The position numbers were made by a program, and so were the translations under genes. Of a stretch of 64,000 bases of DNA, positions 58,051 to 64,000 are shown one piece after another (position 1 is the first letter of the stretch; each line of letters starts with the position of its first letter). The DNA lies in contig OX463778.1 in NCBI GenBank assembly GCA_949825025.1, positions 53,384,364-53,448,363 of the forward strand, written 5' to 3'. Below the pieces are notes generated by a model that was given only the letters and a program-made list of their open reading frames with translations, searched no databases and was not told where the DNA came from. This DNA is from Siphlonurus alternatus. Its lineage: Eukaryota; Arthropoda; Insecta; Ephemeroptera; Siphlonuridae.

Positions 58051-59738
58051 ACTCGCAGCAAAGTGCGACTGTAATATTTTCTGAGTATTTGTTTGTATTT
58101 AAATTCTTCGTTGATTTCAATGCGTGGGAATGTTTAGCAAATCGAACTGAATTTGCCTGGACACAACAATGCGGTCTATCCACGACTATCTCAACATCTT
58201 AGAAGATTTTTTTTTTTTGCAAATTTTACCTTTCTTTTTAAAAAGACAGTGATTTGTAGTTTCTTTGTTCTAGAATTTTCAAACTTTTCTGAATAATTCA
58301 GTAAAAAACATTACTTTGTAATATTCATTTTAAGAATGGAACTATAATTAAATTATAATCATTCATAAAAATGAATTTTTACTGCTAAGGGCAAATTTCA
58401 GGACTCCGTTTCAATCAATATTTTCCCTTAACCTAATAAAAAGCTGCTTAAAAATAAATGATAAACACATTTTTTTTTTTACATAAAATACGAGACATTT
58501 AATTTTACACGAGCTTACGACGCAAAAGAATGAAATGTTTTTCTTGCGAAAACTTTTACCCCGACTATTACAGCTGTTGTAATTACTTAAAACACAAAGG
58601 GTGGAGACATAAAAAGCTGGAAATGTTCTTCATCTAATTTATCTCTGCCTCGTACATTTGTCTTATTAAAATTTAGTGATTAGCATGCAGAAAAAAAATT
58701 AACCTTTTGCTTAAAATTATAACTGGAGATTTAATTTAAACAATAATTTTTAACAAGTGATAGTAAAATGTATTTTTTATATGTAAGTAAAAATATCGCG
58801 GTTTAATTTACGTTTCAAATTAGCATTTCTTAATCATGTTGTACTTTTTTTTAACTGTTAATTTTTTTTAGTCATAAAGTTAAATGTTTAAACACCTTTC
58901 TAAATATTTACCTGGCTGAAAATAAATGGAGTGTGCATACAGTTCGAAACAAGTGCAGGGCCAATAAAGGTCTCGGTAAAATTTACGCTAATGACGGTAA
59001 TGTATTTTACCGTACAAGATTACTTGAAATAAGTACATTTTAATATTTTAACTTTTAACAAGGTGTGAACATACCTCGCGATTTATTTTTTTAGCGCAAT
59101 GACCTTTTGCGAACGTATTTTTAACTTGGTAAAATAAAAATTAAAAAATCTTGATTATAGATATTGCTTTTTGATAAGAAAGATCGGTGAAATTTTTTGA
59201 CATGGTTAAATCCCCGTTATGCAAGAAGTATGCATATTATGTATGATATCAATTCGATCTTCACGGGCAGTTGGATACAGATACAAACATTGCTCGCGGC
59301 CACATCAAACTGAGCTTTTTATGGCCCATTAAATTATTCACAACATTCATCCAATTAGCCAGTGTTCTTTGAAAACATTTGGTGGCATATGCTGTCTTAT
59401 CAATATCAATTAATTATCTTTCAATATTAATTAGAAAGTATTTAAAAATATGATGAAATATTGGAATCAATTTATGAAATTTGTTTTATGTGATACATTA
59501 TAAATTTTGACATGTTCAATTTATTAATAATACGTTTCAATTTTTTTACTCGTGATAAGAAAGATTGTATAATATACAATGTTTTCACTGCTGTATCCTG
59601 CAACGATAGTTGAGTATGAGTTACTTTTCAATTGCTACAATTTCTGTAGTAATATTTTAATTTATTAATTTTAATTAGATGGTGTACCTAACGTACAGTC
59701 TTCACCTTGGAAAATGTCCCACGATGAAGGATGGTAAT
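58051..59738. other. AT-rich noncoding stretch
   Basis: Nothing recognised. 59190-59330 is slightly GC-richer. Confidence 0.5.
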
Positions 59739-60030
59739 AATAGACAACCTGCATGATTTTTTTTTGAAAAAATTAATAGAAGGTGCGAAAAGTTTAGCTA
59801 AAACTCTGAATTTTTTCAGATTTTTTAGAGCCCAAGAAATATTTTTAAAAATTTATTGAAAGAACAAAAAGAATAGGACCTAAAAGGGACGTGGGTTCAA
59901 ACCCAACCTCAGCAAAACTTTTCAGCAATATTTCCCGGCTTTTAAAAAATATGAAAAAAAATGCAGGATAATGTAATTTGATGTATTCTATTTATTTCTG
60001 CAATAAAAAATTGTAATGCAGTTGTCCATT
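59739..60030. mobile_element. AATGGA-type MITE, copy 4, tRNA-like core
   Basis: Eroded termini AATAGACAACCTGCATGA and ATGCAGTTGTCCATT. The arms keep TTAATAGAAGGTGCGAAAAG, TTTCAGATTTTTTAGAGCCC and AATTTATTGAAAG. The core is different from all other copies and contains the B-box-like GTGGGTTCAAACCCAACCTC. Confidence 0.7.
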
Positions 60031-60834
60031 TACCAACGTTCGCATTTTCATCTTTTATTGAAATTTATTCTGATGGGTAATTTTTTAAGACGAAGGTTTT
60101 AAACATATTGTAATGTTGGTTAAGTAATTGACGAAGCCATTCAGTTATAATAATCGTTATATATCCAGACGACCTGAAACTTGTTGATTTACTTTTGGAG
60201 AAGTATTTTTCACATTTCTATAATTAATGACTTTTCTGTTAAACAGAGAAGGATGTGTTAACTGTTAATCATATTAGAGCAAGTGGTTGCCTAACTACTT
60301 TGAAGATTGCAGATTAGAAAGTAGATTTTGAGAGTTTATACTTCATAAATCATATTAGTGAAAAAAAACATTACAATATTTCATATTTAGAATGATAATT
60401 TTCCTAACTTGCTAATTCATTAATATAAAAATACATATTTTTTAAATTATGTTATCAAAAAAACAAATCTCATAAAAAAAAAAAATTTAAATAAAAAATT
60501 GCCACAGGGTTATTTATATATAAGTCAGTTCGAATTAGAACGCATACAACAACAACAAGAATTGTTAAATGCTAATAAGCTTGAGAATATCAAAACATGT
60601 TTTATTGAATAATTTCAAATTGATTGATCAGGATCTTGCACAAAGGCGTTATAGCAACACATTTAGATATAAGGTACGATAGTGTTTTTTCACACACATT
60701 TTTTTATTCCATGATAGTGGGTGGCCGCACAAACATATACAACTATATTCAAAGGTTATATTATACGCCTTCGCTTTCTTGCTTGCCTCCTACAGTATGA
60801 TGTTAAAGATTCTTACCTAGCCAACAAGGTTTTC
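60031..60834. other. AT-rich noncoding stretch
   Basis: Nothing recognised. Confidence 0.5.
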
Positions 60835-60859
60835 CATATTGAGTAGAGAGGCGCGTGGA

Positions 60860-61035
60860 AGAAAACTACGAGCTATACAATATCAAGGTGCAATTACATG
60901 ACACACGTGAAAACCAAAAATTTGTATGAGGAGGGTCTTATGTTCGAATCCTGATAGGGTGAAAACTTTTTACCATTTTTCAGACAAGTTCTGGAGTGCA
61001 AGTTTCCATGGTTTCTTGCAGCTACTTTTAGCCAA
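60860..61035 (+). mobile_element. tRNA-derived SINE remnant
   Basis: B-box TATGTTCGAATCCTGATAGG near 60939, then the shared tail GTGCAAGTTTCCATGG and TTTCTTGC (61006-61028). The A-box region is too diverged to place. Confidence 0.5.
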
Positions 61036-62840
61036 GTTGCGGGATGTTTAGGCTAGTCCATGTCTTCTCGTGACAATACGGCGAAAGTAATGTAAAGTTT
61101 GTAACGCCATTGGCATAAAATGTAAACTAAATTAAAAAAAAAAAAATGCGACAAAGATGGCCACAATATGAATTGACAGCAATTGCGCATTGTTCGCATC
61201 GCTGTAAACAAAACATGTAAATTCAGCTCGAGAGTCATGCGCGTGATGTTCGCTTTGTTTTTAGATTACTATACAGCAACGTGAGAAACGTGTACTGCAA
61301 TTTTCTCACAAGTACAACACTTAACTTGCAAAATCTGATCTGAAAATTGTTTACGATTAATTAAAGTAATAATTTTTATATACTGAGAAATGATTGAGTA
61401 ATTTTTGTTATAAAAAAATAGAAATTATAATATTTAATTAATTATGATAATTTATGTTATGAAAGGAGAAGTTCTTATTATTAAAAATAATTACCAAAAC
61501 AAAATTAAGCGTGGGCAGCGTGGTTAAAATTCATTCACTATTAAAATTTAAAACGTATAACATAATTTACCTGCATGCAAAATAGTAAAAAGAGAAACAC
61601 ATCTATTGGTCAGTGAGGATGACTTTCTCGTCAAATTTACGTAAAGATGGTGACGATATTTGAAGAGAACTTAATTTTTTGTTTGCGGCTGATCGAGTGG
61701 TTTCAAGAGCAAACATTTCTTGGAAGACGTTTGATGTCCAATCCTTTGACGTACTTTCAATGTTTGTCAGTAAACAAACAATTTTCAGTCAATGCACATC
61801 AATTTTTTGTCAAAGTTGTGGTTGAATTTATCGTACTGTTTATGGTAAATCAAGGCGATGATTGAACGAAGGTAAAAAAAAGGTTCCTTGTTGTGGTGTA
61901 AAAATATTCTCTTGTTGAAAGTGAAGGTATAATTTTCATGAGAATTTAGATCTCAAAGTCAGGAATGAAGAAAATTTATGTAGTTTATTATTTTGTTTAT
62001 TATTGCAGATAATTGTATAAGATTCATTTGTATTATGCTGTACATCTTTTTCATTGTTTTCATACGTGTTTCCATTGTATTAAGTATGTAAAATATTTAT
62101 GTGTACTTGTAAAAAAAACAGCATAAAGAATTTTTATACGAGTATAAAAGATTACCATAAAGTTGAAACTCATGAGAGAGGAGCGCTACAATAACGAATT
62201 TTTTATTAAATTTTATTAAGAATAAATTTACTTAATGTATTTATTTTCATTGCATTTCTTTAAACAACAAACTCATTCCAATTTGTCACAATTTTTGTTT
62301 TAAAATAATCAAACGTGATTATTTGGTTTTAAATTTCACTTTTAAAAAATGGGCTTAGTAAGAAATTCAGTAAAAAAAAGTGACGTCATGAATAGGGACA
62401 AATGCAGTCAAATAAGCACATTTTTTCTAACTGAAAATTAATTTCTCAGCCACATTTTTTAAGTTCATTGCGTTTGCAACTTCAGTTTAACAGCAATTTT
62501 TTCCTTTATTTACAGTATAAAAAATAATTTACCATCGAAAGAATTAGCAAAAGTGACTTTGATCATTAAATATGCACATTAAGTGCTTCTTACTGAAAAA
62601 ATAGAACGAATTTAAAGTTAAGTTCGGTTAAATTTAGTAACATTGTTTGACCTCTTGTAAGAAACACGTGGTTTTTGTGCTTGATTTTTTTTATTACCAA
62701 CAACATTGCGAAGGTCTTTTGTAAACCGCGGTAATAAATCGATCATCGTATTTTTTTTTTATTGATTTTTATTTTCCGATGATACCGTCGTTAAATATCA
62801 TTATTGTTGTAAAGGTAAACAAAAACCGCTATGTGGTAAA
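61036..62840. other. AT-rich noncoding stretch
   Basis: Open frames here are unremarkable. An isolated TGACGTCA is at 62381. Confidence 0.5.
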
Positions 62841-62945
62841 AAGATGTTGTGTGATTCGTGTCCATCTCCCGTTTACGTCTGGTGGGGGCGCCTTGATTGC
62901 CTCAGGCGCCACGCTGGGTGAGGCGCCATGTCGGTTTGTCTGTCT
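62841..62945. other. GC-rich islet with repeated GGCGCC
   Basis: GGGGGCGCCTTGATTGCCTC, AGGCGCCACGCTGGGTGAGG and CGCCATG: three GGCGCC/GCGCC units with CTGG|GTGAGG as a possible donor. A frame MLCDSCPSPVYVWWGRLDC would run into it. No acceptor is visible, so the islet is ambiguous. Confidence 0.25.
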
Positions 62946-64000
62946 CTCTCACGAAATATTATACATACTTTCAGCTAACGTGTGTATGTTTTTCTACGAC
63001 GTTATCATACTTTTAATCTAAATTACTATACTTGTTCATTTTGAATCCAATCTTCTTTTAAAAAAACATAACATTTTTTAAACTTAAGTGTGTATTTTTT
63101 TTTCATATTCATGCAAAAAAATATACTTTATATATAAATTTAAAAAGATTAGGACATTATCTAAATATATATATTTATTGAAAATTACTTTGCATAAATT
63201 TTAAGTTGCAATTGGTTAACAATATTCCCTTAGGAGGTATAAATGTAGTAAATTATTTTTTTGCGGTAGAATATTCTCAATTTTTATTTCCAATTTGAGA
63301 TTGTTATCGTTATTGCATCCATATTGTCATGTTAGTATTCTAGCAGAAAAACTACTCCCCTCGGTGTTATGAACCTATCTTTGAACATGCTAATTTGTAG
63401 GCTAGCCAGCTTTCTGATGTACAGCAAAAATTTTCATGTCAAAAAGTAGTCGCTACGGAATGCATGTGACACCCTCTCATGGCACGTGCAGTGAATGCCT
63501 TCAATTTTTTATTCAGATCTCTCACGCTTTTTGAATATATAGAAGAGCATCTATAGATAAAAATGGGAAAAAATGTAAAGAAATTTTCAGAATCCATAAC
63601 GTCTCGTTGAAAAGGTTTGACTAAGTTACTTGAAGTTATTACAGACTGTTAAAGGTAGAGACTTCTTGGAGGATTGCCAACGCTACTGTGTTGTGTCTTC
63701 ACGTTATTTCTTGTATAAAAAATATGAAAATTAGATACTGATTAAGTTCGAAATGGAGCATTGCCAGGAACACTCGAATGACTAATGACTTTCAAGTGAT
63801 GTTTAAATATTTAGATAATTAATTGTGACTCGTGACATACAGAGTAGAAAACAGTGTAAATAATTTATGTTCTTTCAATACACACATTATAAATATTACA
63901 AAGTTTATGGTGGACATACGTTATCGATGAAACAGCTTTTTTTTATGAAACGAAGACAGCTGAGAATTTTTTTAACACTTGAGTTGTATACATACAAACA
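62946..64000. other. AT-rich noncoding stretch
   Basis: Nothing recognised to the end of the window. Confidence 0.5.

Overview
This is an AT-rich piece of a metazoan (most likely invertebrate) nuclear genome, about 30% G+C by eye. It contains spliced coding exons with GT-AG borders, 5S rRNA- and tRNA-derived SINEs, non-LTR retrotransposon tails, hAT and TTAA-type MITEs, and TA microsatellites. There are no operons, no ribosome-binding-site-led genes and no CRISPR array. I cannot name the species. No complete protein-coding gene lies in the window. Most long open frames are chance or repeat-derived, and several consist of TA microsatellite translated as Ile-Tyr.

Layout. 1-9.3 kb is a dense nest of repeats: a 6.5 kb inverted-repeat structure (arms about 1483-1870 and 7020-8015), 5S- and tRNA-derived SINEs in both orientations, two oppositely oriented arrays of a degenerate 15-bp CGAAA repeat, a foldback built on runs of A7-8CCC, and TTAA-bounded palindromes. 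9.3-17 kb is mostly featureless with two antisense tRNA-SINEs and some GC-rich islets. 17-25 kb holds more TTAA foldbacks, a LINE reverse-transcriptase tail, a promoter-like GC islet with a 42-codon ORF followed by a poly(A) tract, and a hAT MITE with an 8-bp target duplication. 28-32 kb contains the best gene evidence: two plus-strand exons (29858-30124 and 31432-31575) of one unidentified Pro/Asn-rich protein. Both exons have matching phase, and the intron between them carries a near-perfect TTAA palindrome. 32-41 kb has more MITEs, an antisense LINE tail and a 1.95-kb, almost perfect palindrome (36486-38438) with a tRNA-like sequence in each arm. 41-64 kb is mainly ordinary AT-rich noncoding DNA with local tandem duplications, two more MITE copies, a possible RFX X-box and one possible exon end.

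The two exons suggest that at least part of the window is intronic sequence of a large plus-strand gene. The rest appears to be intron or intergenic DNA shaped by short palindromic elements. Three signals stand out: 20 copies of the palindrome TGACGTCA where well under one is expected from base composition, many of them inside foldback elements; repeated TTAA-bounded palindromes of unrelated sequence, including one where the other arm of a larger repeat appears to preserve an unfilled TTAA site; and the paired 15-bp CGAAA arrays joined to SINE tails.
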